Positions 48,301-59,591 of a stretch of 64,000 nt of DNA are shown one piece after another. The notes beneath the pieces are model-generated. The model did not search any database. It worked only from the letters and a program-made list of their open reading frames with translations, and was not told the DNA's origin. The stretch comes from Polytrichum commune. Its lineage: Eukaryota; Streptophyta; Polytrichopsida; Polytrichales; Polytrichaceae. The number at the start of each line of letters is the position of its first letter. The first letter of the stretch is position 1. Where the stretch lies: assembly GCA_950295325.1 (NCBI GenBank), contig OX485809.1:39589081-39653080 (forward strand). The letters run 5' to 3'. The position numbers and the translations under genes are program-made.

Positions 48301-50125
48301 TGGTATGGTTTTGTCGGAGTTGGTTAAGAAATTTAGAACAAATATTAGGTGAGTAAAGTTGAAGCAAATCATAAAAATAGGGATGCTTGCGAGCAATCAG
48401 CAATGCATTTTAGCCATACCACATCCCATCTGTAATTGCAGATTCGAACTTTTTAGTCAACTTTGAGCCAGTGTTTTTTCTGCCAATTCTGTTTCTTGTA
48501 GCTGGTGTGGCACTACTACATGTGTCATATTAGACAATCTGGGCACAAAAAATTGTGAAGTTGATCATACTTTGGCACATTCCTTTGGAAAATCTGGTTA
48601 CCATAATGTATGTCACATAGAAGTCATGGTTCCCATACTTTTTCATGTCACCTATATTTAGGTAGGGCCATGTCAAATGTTTAATCTCACATCAAAGCCC
48701 AAGGCGAGCACCAGAAGAATTCCGACAAAGGCGAGCAACAATTTGAAGGTGCAAAATGCAAGCAGGGATATGGAAGGCAATGCCAAATTTACATTATCAA
48801 ATTTTGAAAAAAAATTGTAAATGCATGAACCTGGTGGTTAAAAAAATCCAAAGGAGCACACATAAATTACTGGGTAGTACTATGACATGAATTAGGATCT
48901 AAGTAATTTAATTGCAATGAACTTCTTATGAATGGAGCTTTGTAGAACATTACTTATTGTTATGGGCTAGATGCCTTTGAATCTTGCGTAGTGACCTCTT
49001 CTGCGAATGCAAGCTAGGGCAATTTTATTTTATTTTCTCCTGAAATTTCATGCTGGAAGATCATAGTTGTCTGCATTTTAATAGTGAAGATATGGCTACA
49101 TGTTACCAAATGATACCTATCTTGAGTCGGTATGTATTGTCCACTTCAGGGATGGTGGAAGAGGAGGTAAAATTCAACTTAAAACACATAAAGCCCATTG
49201 TCAATGTTGTGTGAACGGACTTCAAAGTCGTTAAGATTGTTTGGTGTCTTTAAGATTGTTCGGTGAGATTACCTAGGCAACCCACCGTGTGTGCAACGAC
49301 CGGGGATTCAGAGATGAAACAACAACGCAATTCACTCAGCAGAAAAAACAATCTAAATAAATAAATGGAGATGGAATTTGATTGATTCATCAGGAGGGAC
49401 TTGAAGACTCAATTCTTAAGTCTTTCACAATAATTAATCCAGTCAACGTCTAGGAAAGAGATAGATACTGTTGTGTGAATGTAGTATCATCCTCCTTTAC
49501 TCGTATAAGTAGATACTAGACAAAAGGTTTTGAACCAAAAGGGGCCTCATTAGTGAATGTAACGTGAGAACAATAATTCATTCAGGCCAGCGATGTCGTT
49601 CATTTTAAATTTTTACAGTGATGCACAACATCAACGTAAGCTTCAATTTAGATCACGTGAAAAACGTGGGGTGGTAGCCTCAGGCTACATCATTGATATT
49701 TAATTATTATAAAATAATGCACCATCAATACAAAAAAAAAAGGTGAAGTTTTCAGCGCATCGAATTGCATCATTCAGGTACCACAATGATGCAGATCACA
49801 TGACATATATCCGCAGCAATTTTTCCAAAACTTGGAACTCCAGATATTTGGAGCAGGTAAGACCATACTAGTTGCGAGTGTATATAGATGCCCAATGACG
49901 ATCAGAAATTATTTGGCAGATCAAATGTACCGCACATGTTACACCCCAGCGGGAAAAACGATGTCCAGGTAATATCTTTGCTTCCTGGTTAATTATTCCA
50001 GCACACCACGGTTGGTGTTTGAATCCCTACAAGTCTGGTGAATGATTTAATGCCATTCCGAAGGAACTCTGAAGAAAATTATCGCTCGTTCAGCTTCTCT
50101 GCTCTAGCCATGTGATTAATTACTT
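45380..50125. other. Intergenic; small inverted-repeat element and diverged repeats
   Basis: No intact gene. 45760-45815 and 47395-47455 are diverged direct copies (ATATGTTGATGTTTTATT-CCACAT-TGCATAC). 46653-46842 is a small TIR element. A 147-codon frame at 46875-47318 has no recognisable features. 48070-48327 is likewise open but unassigned. The last 1 kb is the 3' flank of the second dirigent gene. Confidence 0.45.
46653..46842. mobile_element. Small (~190 bp) inverted-repeat element
   Basis: The left arm AAAAAGGGGTCTTCTCAATA and the inverse right arm AAAAGGGGGTCTTTTCGATA pair along about 25 bp with mismatches. TA dinucleotides occur at both outer edges, which would suit a Tc1/mariner (Stowaway-like) duplication, but two bases are weak evidence. 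Confidence 0.45.
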
Positions 50126-51341
50126 TCAAACATATTTCTTGGACTTGTGGTAGTAAACTGTGACATTGAGAATTGTGTACTTGTAATCGTGCCAATCGAA
50201 GTAGCCGCGAGTGACTGATTGAAATTCACCAGTTCCTCCGAGGCAATGCAGCCTGGCGAATCCGCCGCTGGTAGTGTTGGCAGAGTAGGCGCCTTGGAAG
50301 CTCATGGTCCCATTGGTGAGCAACAGGGTGAGGGTGATGAGCGAGTGCCGTCCGTCCAATGAGTCCTGCAAACCAAAAAGGAGAATTCATTCAGGCAACC
50401 AATCGTAGATTACGAATTTAGTGGACAAATATTCATTCGAATTTCACCTGCATGCCGATGTCAATTTATGGATGTGTTCATCATTCAATATGCGCATCAT
50501 GAGTAAATTACTCCTGTCAGCTGTCTTTTTATCATTATCTGTCAAAATTGAAGAGCCAGTTAACAGTTGGAGTTGATCATCACAAAGTGTTAACCCTCAG
50601 ACTTGCACCTGGTCAGTTGCGCGTCTCCAACAAAAACAAGCTGAGAGTGCAACATGATTATCGATCAGACATTCAAGGAACTGCGTGACCGCAAGTGAAA
50701 TTCATATTTAACCAAATTTTGGTGATCAACCAGGAAAAAGCAAGCCCAGATTCTTCACCAAAATCTGCCAAATTTAGATCACAGTTAGGAGTTCCCAAGT
50801 GTCCAATCTTAAACATCTAGTGTTCAGTTGCATTCGGAAACAAGCTGAGTACAAGATGATTATCGATCAAACATTGTAACTGTACCAAATCCAAGCCGAG
50901 TACAATGTAAGACTATCGATCAATATGATAACCACATCTTTTATGTTTGAATTACGTAGCTGTGTATCATAGAAATAATATTCCTGGCATGCATTTCGAT
51001 TACAGATTGATCAACTGAGTTGGAGATCAGCAGATAGGATTTTGAAGTATGATCTCACTCACTACAACTTGCATTCCTTGAGCACGGCCAACGATGGTGG
51101 AGCTTGCATTGCTGGTCACAGTGATAGGATCATCGAAGACTGTGAGGCCTCCCATTTTGGTGGTTGTGGAGTTGTAGTTGGTGCTCCCGGAGTACAAAAC
51201 TACATCCGTCGCATTGGCACCCAAGATTGTGTCATGCATATAGTAGGGCCCAAACTTCTCGTAGTAACTGCCAGCGTCTGCAATAATTGCAACATGAGCT
51301 GCACACAGAATTGCGATCAAAATTGCTACGAGATGAGCCAT
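50126..51341 (-). CDS. Dirigent-family secreted protein, two exons (paralogue 2)
   Basis: Minus-strand exons 51341-51063 and 50365-50126 join in phase 0 to give 172 aa. Residues 1-23 form a signal peptide (HLVAILIAILCAAHVAII then ADAG). It shares the family blocks with the copy at 37.7 kb: GPYYMHDTI, KMGGLTVFDDPIT, STIVGRAQGMQVV, SLDGRHSLITLTLLLTNGT and GGTGEFQSVTRGYFDWHDY. The C-terminus ends in VYYHKSKKYV. Length difference lies in the N-terminal leader; exon 2 has exactly the same length (240 nt) in both genes. N-glycosylation sequons NAT, NST, NAS and NGT are present. Role as for the first copy: extracellular phenoxy-radical coupling or related steps in phenolic metabolism, substrate unknown. 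The two genes probably arose by local duplication and have diverged substantially. Confidence 0.9.
50636..50925. repeat. Short repeats in the dirigent 2 intron
   Basis: AAGCTGAG-GTACAAGATGATTATCGATCA-ACATT-type phrases recur near 50636, 50845 and 50888 in the 697-bp intron. Confidence 0.55.
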
Positions 51342-51450
51342 TTTGACGACTCTATCGAACTTAATTCTTGACCTATTATAACCTACAAGCTGCGGCTATA
51401 ATACCGATGGAAATATGTGATGAGTTGTATGGGTTGTGGTTGGCATGGGC

Positions 51451-51460
51451 TATATCTATA
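51451..51460 (-). promoter_or_regulatory. Possible TATA box for dirigent gene 2
   Basis: TATAGATATA on the minus strand lies about 110 bp upstream of the ATG at 51341, a spacing like that of the first dirigent gene. A second candidate, GTATTATAGCC, lies only about 55 bp upstream. Confidence 0.35.
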
Positions 51461-51469
51461 GGTGGGATA

Positions 51470-52500
51470 GATTGCCTCCGATCGGACAAGGTATAACAGT
51501 CAGCCTCCGAAACAGACACGAACTGAGAAGTTGCTTACTTACTGTTGCATATCGCCAGATCATCGTGTCCCCAAATGATTATGGGCGATGATAACCCCCT
51601 ATAATTCCACGCGTGGAGCTAAATGAGGGCAAATTTTAATTAGGTGGTAGCTGGTGAGTGGGTCCACCTTCATTAATTTCATGCCAAAATCAATGCTGTA
51701 CACTGTACAGATTCAGATTCCGTCTTTGTTGCAGGGTCGTCAAATTCGAAGCCATTTCTTCGAAACTGATCTGGTGGCCTGCATCGATCATTGGGTCTAA
51801 ACAGCATCCGAAACCTCAAAATGCATGATCGACACTGCGCGGTTTCACAATGCGGATCAGGAACCTCGATCGGAAGCTTCAAGCACTTTCTCTGATTCTA
51901 TTACTAAAATATGTCAGAGATTGTTTTTAATGTTGTGTTGAAACGAGGCAGTTCTGGCATAGTGAATACGGTTAAAGGCAAACATCACATTGTTACTAAT
52001 TGGTAACACCACATTTACGCACCATACAGATTTAGCGCCTTGAATTAGGACCCGGTTTACAGATCAGTCCATAATTCTCATCAGCTATGACTCACTTTAA
52101 CCCTACAATTAATGCAAGGCCAATTTCAATCTCTTCTTGAGCTCAAGACCTAAACAGATGATAGATTGCAATTTTAGAAGAGGGATCCCACCATCAACCA
52201 CAACCACAAGGATTCGCACAAGACAAGTGTGAATGAAAAAATCATTATTGTGATTGATTGTTGATAAGTCGTTCATAAGCACAAGTATTTGCACAAGACA
52301 AGTGTGAATGAAAAAACCATGTCATGGTTATTTACTGTATAACTTAATCAAAATCACAAGAATTCACACAAGAGAAGTGTGAGCGAAAAAACCTGTAGTT
52401 GTGGTTGATTATTGTGACTATCCGCAACCACAACCACCTTTGCAGTGTAAAAACAACCCTTCACCCCCACTTTGAGGACCATGCAAAATTCGGAAAGCAA
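51470..52500. other. Intergenic upstream of dirigent 2; tandem repeat near its end
   Basis: No gene. Near 52205-52390, GCACAAGACAAGTGTGAATG recurs three times at roughly 70-75 bp spacing. The array is flanked by ATCAACCACAACCACAAG (52192) and its approximate inverse near 52395, so this may be a small TIR-bounded element. Confidence 0.5.
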
Positions 52501-52519
52501 AAAGGCTAGGTGTCTGTGA

Positions 52520-52711
52520 ATGGCGTGGCATTGCTCCCCCATTGATGGCAATAGTAAAGTATTACCTGAGGCTACAGTAGCACGATGTGCAAAAGCAGGT
52601 TACATTGCTTATGGTGATGCCGTACATACCATGACAGGTATTCTTAAATATGATGAATTTGACTTGAGAACAGTTTCATGGAACATTGTCAAAGATTTCC
52701 GTGCTGTTTGA
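52520..52711 (+). pseudogene. Possible pentatricopeptide-repeat fragment
   Basis: A 63-codon frame containing ARCAKAGYIAYGDAVHTM and FDLRTVSWNIV resembles one repeat of a plant PLS-type PPR protein (compare the common pattern YAKCG..DA..VF and DVVSWN). There are no neighbouring repeats in frame and no targeting peptide, so if real it is a fragment of an organellar RNA-binding protein gene. Weakly supported. Confidence 0.3.
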
Positions 52712-52764
52712 CTGAGACTGATGACTCGAATATTGAAGTCGCCTGCGGTGGGAACAAAACAAAG

Positions 52765-52793
52765 CCCCCCCCCCCCCCCCCCCAAAAAAAAAA
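52765..52793. repeat. C19-A10 homopolymer pair
   Basis: Nineteen C followed directly by ten A. Likely to be length-unstable or inexact in the assembly. Confidence 0.95.
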
Positions 52794-53447
52794 GTTTGGT
52801 ATATGCTGACGGTATATGCTGCTGTTGCATAAAATTTAGGGTTCTTAATGGCAAGCGGGAGCCAAGCTGACCTTAGATTATGTCGATACTTTAATCATTT
52901 GGATTTGTATTGAATACCTAGAAGGTCTTCCGATCCGTCCACCCAATGACTTCCGGTCATTTCCGGTCTGCCCGTATGTTCAATCTTATGTTGCAGTTTT
53001 AGGGAGACCAGCGGAAGAGGGATCAGTCCTGCACCACAGCATGAAACAGGGGCGGAGGTTTCATAGTTATTTAATCAGATGTTTCTATCTCAATTTCCGA
53101 GTATCCACCTCCCACCGATCTGTTTGCCAAAATTGATATACAATTCCTCGAATTCTGTGCAGCCTAGCCATCGATCACTTGGTACGGCAGCTGATCTGGT
53201 GCAAATTCCAATTTGCCCACATGATGAACTCTGCATCTGATACACACGAAATCCAAACTTCTGAAATGAGAAGGATAGGTGAAATAGGCCCTGATCTGAG
53301 TGGAAGGTAACTTCACGCATGCCTAGAAGCTCATGTCATCAATCACCATACGATACTAAAAATATTCGCTTTGCTTTGCCAATCGATGCTCACCCTGGAT
53401 AGCTCTGCCGCATATTCTGAGTATGTGACTAGTGATACCTTAAAAGC

Positions 53448-53689
53448 TTGCAGGTAACATCAGGTGGTGGTAAGTCATTCAATGTGGTCAGACTTTCCTT
53501 TGGCAATAAGCTAAGAGTTGGAGGCCCACCAAGCGTGGAGCGCATCTTCTGGCAAACGGAGCATGTCCATGCCGAAGCATCAGATTGCAATAGTGTTCAC
53601 TGCTTGTCCAGAGAGAACTCTTGGATTCTTCTACTTTATGAGCAACCGCCCTTGTGCTCTGGGAGGGGGGATGCATGGGAAGGACTACA
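53448..53689 (+). other. Unassigned ORF interrupted by the hAT element
   Basis: The plus-strand frame from 53448 (SGGGKSFNVVRLSFGNKL then RVGGPPSVERIFWQTEHV) stays open to the hAT insertion point, and the same frame continues past the target duplication from 55113 to a stop near 55144. Another frame of the same stretch is also open. I recognise no family; base composition is more balanced than in the surroundings. Could be a broken exon or chance. Confidence 0.25.
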
Positions 53690-53744
53690 CAGGGCTGTTT
53701 TTTCACAAAGTTTTTACCCGTCCACGTCCCAAAACCTCGAATTG

Positions 53745-53880
53745 AAAGGCAAAAAAAATTGCAACCCGTCCCAAAACCAGTAATTTCAAAACCAACCCGT
53801 CCATGGAAAGGTTGAAGAAAAAACAACCCGTCCCAAAACCGGTAATTTCTAAACCAACCCGTCCATGAAAAGGTTAAAGG
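53745..53880 (+). repeat. Tandem subterminal units in the hAT element (~67 bp)
   Basis: Two units of CAACCCGTCCCAAAACCNGTAATTTC followed by AAACCAACCCGTCCATG. Related single units lie near the opposite end of the element. Confidence 0.85.
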
Positions 53881-54077
53881 AAAAAACAAATCAATAAAGA
53901 TAACCCGAAAGATGTCGGCATGTGATTGGTGCACTTGCCACTTGGAAACAATAGTATCTTACTATCTTCGTTCATTTCTGCTTTTTCTATTATAATTACC
54001 AATTTGCCAGCCTGCCACTGCCCCATTTTGTCTGTTTGTCCACAGACTAGTTCAGAGAAACTGAACTAGACTCAGTC

Positions 54078-54307
54078 ACTCAAACTCAACCGGTTCATTT
54101 GAAACTAACTCGAATTCAAGAAGTTGGAGAGTGCCGCTGGAACAATCTCCTCCTGCAATCTTGAACTTCAACATGTGTTTTCTCAAACTCAACCGGTTCA
54201 TTTGAAACTAACTCGAATTCAAGAAGTTGAAGAGTGCCGCTGGAACAATCTTCTCCTGCAATCTTGAACTTCAACAGGTGTTTTCTCAAACTCAACCGGT
54301 TCATTTG
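54078..54307 (+). repeat. 103-bp tandem repeat inside the hAT element (2.2 copies)
   Basis: CTCAAACTCAACCGGTTCAT starts near 54079, 54182 and 54285, an exact 103-bp period. The first two units differ at only a few positions. The CTTGAACTTCAA..TCAACCGG phrase also appears near 30460-30505 and 32230-32270 outside the element. Confidence 0.92.
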
Positions 54308-55112
54308 ACAACTGCAATCAAGTTATCTCTCACCGGTCTCTCAGTTGCTTTAGCTTTCAGTTGCATATGTTCAATTCATTAGCATCCTAAATCTTGAGAG
54401 TCTTATTCCTCTCTTTTGTTGTGGGTTGAGTGCAGATTCAAGGGCTGTGCAGGAAATTTCTGTCAATTCGAGTTAAACCCTAGCAAATTGCAGGGTTGAG
54501 CTTGTAAGTTGTTGGGTCAATGTATGAGTAGATATTTGAGCCTTACATGTGCCTAAGATGGTGGAAGCGTTGTCTTTGCAAGGATTTACATTTCATGTGC
54601 AAATATTCCAGTTGAAAACATCGATTGGAATGCAGTGATGCTTGTTTGGAGAAACATGAAGGATAGGAGAATTCATCCACTTCTTTGAAGGGTAAGTAGC
54701 TCTTTATTTTAAAACTTTTTAACATGTTTATATATACTAATTCTTATTCAATTACTAAGTTTACCTTCAATTGTAATCTTTGACATTATGTTAAAAAGGT
54801 TCTAAATTTTGTGGTTGATGAATTAATGTATGCAGGTGAATCAAGCACTTCAAGATTGATAGTTTGATTGGGTATTAGTGGTTTGATTGCATTATGCTTA
54901 TATTCACATGTCATATATGACATAACGTAATTGATATTTGTACCATTTTTTTAATTTAAAAAATATTATTTTTAGAACCCGTCCAAAGTGAATTTGACAC
55001 GTCCCAAAACCGGTTCATTTTCTAAGAACCCGTCCATTGGAAATGTTTTTTTTTTATGAACATGTCCCTAGACATGTTAGGGACCTTGTGAAAAAACACC
55101 CCTGGGACTACA

Positions 55113-56228
55113 GACAGACGTAGGTCAGAAAGAAGCAGCGTGAATTTTGAGCTGGTCTCCTTTGGATGTCTACTCATGCCTCTTTGTAAGGGTCAAGCTT
55201 AGGATACTTAGGGTTCTGAAAACAGGTATGGATGCAGTCATGTAGCATCACATTCTTCGATTAGCACCACCACCACCACCACCGCTCTGCTTGGAAGCAC
55301 TCAACCCCCAGCCTTCTTCTTGCTCACCATATATGCAAGCTCCACAGCTACATTGGCCATGTCTACTAGAATTAAACCTTTCAGTGGATTTCACAATTTT
55401 CAACATACTTCACCAATTTTGTCACACACACAGGCTGCACATTTGGAAACAGCAAATTGTTTCCACGCTACACTGGATCACAAAGCAGGTCATGAGTCTC
55501 TCACCGTTCGTGACACATTCAGAATTTCTTCACAACCCTGGAAAATAATTATAAAACAGGAAGGCAGCTGCTTGGAATAAAGCCTTAACAAAATTGTTAT
55601 CATCATTCTCATCATCATCACTCTCACACTCATCATCGGATCTCCAACTCAATTTATTGTGTAAGGTAGGTGGGTGTTATTTGGTTCGTTTTTCATGTTC
55701 TCCAACTTCTACCAATTAGATTTATGCAGCAATACTTGCGCTGCATTAGCAAATCTATGATGAAACCTATGCAAAAACCGGATAGAAAATTGGACCTCCC
55801 TTGATTTAGTTATGATTATAAGAAGTGCATGTTTGTTGATTTTTTTAAATGAATACAAAAGGTCCTCCCAATTGTGTTCATTATTGAGCGTAGAGTAGAT
55901 ATTAATATTTGAAGACATAGTCAAATCTATTTTAAACATGTGTCTTAATGATGTTCGCTCTTTGATCCTCACCGAACCATTTACCAATCAAATATAAGGA
56001 TCTGATCAAGAATACAAACGACTTGCATAATATTATTCAACTGTAATTAGACGTTTCATTCTAATAATATCAATACATTGTTTCCCCTGAGTTCTTCAGC
56101 CTTAATCTGTCAATGGAGTGCTCTATTGTGAGAATAAACAACATATAATTCCGAGTAGAATCCGGCCCCACCCATCACACAGTCTCAGCAGCATAATGTT
56201 GTGTTAAACCCTTCTACCTTAAGTATTG
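55113..56228. other. Intergenic, no gene seen
   Basis: Contains short CAC and ATC runs (55265-55283; 55605-55640) and no supported coding region. Confidence 0.55.
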
Positions 56229-56231
56229 TAA

Positions 56232-56742
56232 TGCCCCCTCCCCACTTGATATTAGCAAATAACCAAAGACTTCCCTAAAACCCGGGTAAAGCTCCCTCGG
56301 TTATAGCGGACACGTCCGGCTATCCCAATGCACCTACAAGAACTTGCTCCGGAGATTTCCAAGTAGGTTTTAGTTAAGTAGCTTTCACACATGTTCATTG
56401 TTTTATCTACCAACCAATGAATGTTGGATAGTTTTTGTCCCATCCCCAAATGCCTTAATACTTACCATCGGTTTTTGTTAATGAAGCTCCTCGTACCCTC
56501 ATAGCTAAGACTAAAAGCAACCAATCACAAGAGCAGGAGGCAACACTTTTAGAGGTCCTACATTCTTGCCTCATGTCTAGGTACCGATGGGAGGGTCGGT
56601 AGTTTTAGCTTAAAACCTCCACTTTTAAGCCATGCCACATCATTTGCCAACTAGGCTCGGCACTAGATAATGTCGATGGTGTGAACGCTCATTTTTAAGA
56701 ACCCACTTTTAGGCTTAGCTAATGTCAAGTGGGGAGGGGGCA
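56232..56742 (-). mobile_element. Harbinger-like MITE, copy 2 (511 bp), inverted
   Basis: Same TGCCCCCTCCCCACTTGA termini as 33803-34314 but in the opposite orientation, flanked by TAA on both sides (56229-56231 and 56743-56745). The 3-bp TWA duplication and near-identity to copy 1 mark a recently active Harbinger-type family. No transposase is present in this window for it. Confidence 0.92.
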
Positions 56743-57290
56743 TAACATCATCACCACCCATCCTACAAAATGTAGGGTGGATCATCCTCACAATAAGTTC
56801 AAGTCACTCGGTTTGCAAGCCGGGTGACCCACCCATGACTTGTATATAAGGTGATAAAACAAGGAAGAAACAAAAGCAAGATGAATCTCATTGGCACCTT
56901 GGAAATCGGAGAGGAATATGGAGTTTGTCCTTTGTTGTTTAGGGGGTTCCTTTTTTGTTTTGGGGGCGGAGCTCCAACTTGCAAAATGACCCCAATTTGC
57001 AAGCCAACCTCAACTTCCAAGCCGGCCCTATCAACAAATCATCCATTTTGCAGGATGGGTGGGGCACTTTTGCAAGCCGCCTCTCACAATATAAGTTCAA
57101 GTCATCTGTTTTTGAGGATGGGTGGTGATGCATAAGTTAGCTTCACTATTTTGGAGCACAGTGATGAACAATTTTCCCCTGAACCCTGATGATCACATCA
57201 GAGAGGAGAAATTAAATATATCTAGTATTAGTCATAATATCGGAGCCTTAGCAAGGGAATTTATTGTTTCTTTAGAGCACAATATCATAC

Positions 57291-57310
57291 TATATATATA
57301 TATATATAAC
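57291..57310 (+). promoter_or_regulatory. TA-rich upstream element of tRNA-Val
   Basis: A (TA)n run ends about 20 bp before the mature tRNA 5' end, followed by CAAGCA just upstream. TATA-like and CAA motifs at such positions assist Pol III transcription of plant tRNA genes. Confidence 0.45.
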
Positions 57311-57330
57311 TCACTTGTAGATACCAAGCA

Positions 57331-57403
57331 GGTTCCATAGTGTAGTGGTTATCACGTTCGCTTTACACGCGAAAGGTCGCGGGTTCGAAACCCGCTGGGA
57401 CTA
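57331..57403 (+). tRNA. tRNA-Val (anticodon UAC)
   Basis: A 73-nt cloverleaf: acceptor GGTTCCA pairs with TGGGACT (two G-U wobbles), discriminator A. The anticodon arm is TTCGC-TTTACAC-GCGAA with anticodon TAC, reading GUA valine codons. The internal Pol III boxes are intact: TAGTGTAGTGG (A box) and GGTTCGAAACC (B box). No intron and no encoded CCA, as usual for nuclear tRNA genes. Tail T5 at 57413-57417 ends transcription. Confidence 0.96.
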
Positions 57404-57412
57404 CAGGTATTC

Positions 57413-57417
57413 TTTTT
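57413..57417 (+). terminator. Pol III terminator of tRNA-Val (T5)
   Basis: Five T residues ten bases after the tRNA 3' end, a standard RNA polymerase III stop. Confidence 0.8.
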
Positions 57418-57419
57418 AT

Positions 57420-59590
57420 GAAAGAGTTCTCCTTTTTTGTTTTCTGACAGAGGATGGATGGAGGAAGGGATGGATGAATGAGAAGTGGATAGGGCATGCT
57501 TCGGTAGGATTGGATGTTCACATTCTGTGGTGACACCGCACTGGCTTCATCAAAATCAAGGCTGCCTTTACGCTCTGCTCAGGACTCATCAATCTGCCAC
57601 TTCATCGTCTCTGCCAACAAGAAGAATCTTCGGATGCTCTCTTCTTCCTCGGATATATCTAGCAGCTTACTTGTCAACTCAATGTTGAATGTGTTGGATT
57701 TCTGTTCACCAGCATCTTTTTGATGCCTTCAATACAGATTCCTAAAGACAATCATCATAACTAGGTATGTAGAATTATGCTGGAATTAGGACTTTAAGGC
57801 AACCCTCGTGGTCTGCTTTTTCGCACCCGGGGTAGGGTATGGTGTGCATTTCAACTCAATCTTTTGTCAACAAAATGTGACTTTGCAGGATTCTTGACGT
57901 GTTTTAGAGAGCAATTGAGGTGGGCCTGCGGTGGTGGTGGGGCTTTGTTCACATTCAATTGGGATTTTGAAGCACCTGTGTGGCTTTTCTCTCTGGGTAT
58001 TGCTGTGGATGTTTTGTTAGTAAATTTGGAGAATTCGTTATTTGTTGTAGAGGGAAAACATAGGCAGGTCTGTCTTGGACTTTAATGTTAGGGGCTTAGC
58101 TAAGTTTAAGTGATTGCAGGAGGGTGGTTGGAAGTCTCCATTATGGGTAACATTTGCATGAGAGTTTGATTGCTATGAGGAACTGGGCTAACTCGATGGC
58201 CTCTTGTTTTGTGAATTTTTAGGATTCTTGATGCCATGTGTACAAATTTGGATAGGCAGTTCTTTGGCGGGTGGCCTAGGTCAGATTGGAATCAGTGTAC
58301 AGGTGTCTGTAACCTCGAGTGCCATTATAGATTGCATTTCATGTAGGTTTTGGAATCTTCTCTCTTTACATGTGAATTTTAATTCTATGCATGTGTGTGG
58401 TGGAGTTTTAAAGGGAGGTAGGTATTTTAGATGATTTTCAGGTTGAGGGAGCTTCTGTCTGTGGAATTGCACGTTCTCTTACTAGGTTATGGTACGAAGA
58501 GATCAAATTTTGACAATTGTTTCTTAATTGCATGTGCGTGCTTCAGGTATCTCTAGGGTTTGGCTAGTTGGAAACTTTTATGTTTCCAGGATGCATGTGT
58601 CACTGTGGCGATGCGAGTTTGTTTGTTTAGTTCTTGAATTTCTTGCGGAGAATTAGTATAGATGTGATGATGTTATCTTACTAAGCCCTAGGGCTTCTGC
58701 CCTGATTGTCATTGGTGTTGGTTAGCCACAATCTGTGGCACCAAATACCTAGTCCTGCATCATTGCTAATTTGGCAATGTTTTGAAAAGAGGTGCTTTAG
58801 GGTTTGGAGATCGCCCGCCTTAATTAGAGGACATCTTCTATGGAGTGGACTATGTTGAGGTTACTGATAGGGTTTTGTATTGGTGTTTCAGATAACGTGG
58901 TCAGGAGCATAGTCATTGAGAACACGGCGGCCAAAACTACATTTCATGGTTCATGGCTCCTTCTATTTTGAAGAATGTTGTGAAACTTGGTGGAGGGGCA
59001 GGCCCACCATGAATAGTTTCCAGTACTGAAGGTAGGTTGAACACATTCCTTACCTCGTTAAAAGTATTAGTTCACATGTTTTGACAGTAATTTGGACTGC
59101 ACCCACAGGTGTACAATTGGCACTATGTAAAATTTGTGTATAAATCTCTATCATCTGTGAGCAATCAGTTCATTCATTTTCTATTTCTATTCTTCTTGTG
59201 GGTTGTTTATTACTAGCTATAGGTAATTTGGTGGGGTTGCAGGTAGCTTGAGCAGTGTGTGATTTTGCCACCAAAAGCATTGAGTTGGCTTACATGGTAC
59301 AAAAGTTGGCACTGAATTTGTGCTTCATTGGTTTGCAGATTTCCACGACAAGCCTTGCACTTGCAATATGCCAATGTCAGCAGGACAAGCTTAGAAATTT
59401 GTTGGAAGGGCATTAAGAAGTTTATAATATCATCAAGTTTGAACCAAAATTCAGGGCACATAGGATGCATCTCTAGGCAGGCGGCTTTGCCTTTGTTAGT
59501 TTCCAGTCTCTGTGATTCGAAATTGCAATTTCAAATGAGGCCAACAACAACAACAAAAGATCTGATGTGGTAGTAGTTCACACTGGATCA
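57420..59590. other. Region between tRNA-Val and the Nudix-like gene
   Basis: No clear coding exon. It may hold the promoter and upstream exon(s) of the Nudix-like gene. The frame at 59328-59570 (ending in RPTTTTKDLMW) is one candidate for upstream leader sequence, but no splice link to the next exon could be established. Confidence 0.45.
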
Positions 59591-59591
59591 A

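Larger units (their letters stand above)
53690..55104. mobile_element. Non-autonomous hAT element (1415 bp) with 8-bp duplication
   Basis: Ends are CAGGGCTGTTTTTTCACAA and the inverse CAGGGGTGTTTTTTCACAA, i.e. 19-bp TIRs with one mismatch, starting CAGGG as in many hAT elements. A perfect 8-bp duplication GGACTACA flanks it (53682-53689 and 55105-55112), the hAT signature. Subterminal copies of CCCGTCCCAAAACCGG occur near both ends (about 53730-53870 and 54985-55035) in direct orientation, as expected of transposase-binding repeats. The interior has a 103-bp tandem repeat but no transposase frame. Confidence 0.93.

Noticed and set aside
52765-52793. Poly-C/poly-A run as a retroposon tail
   Set aside because: No target duplication or coding body upstream; simple homopolymer expansion or sequencing artefact explains it.
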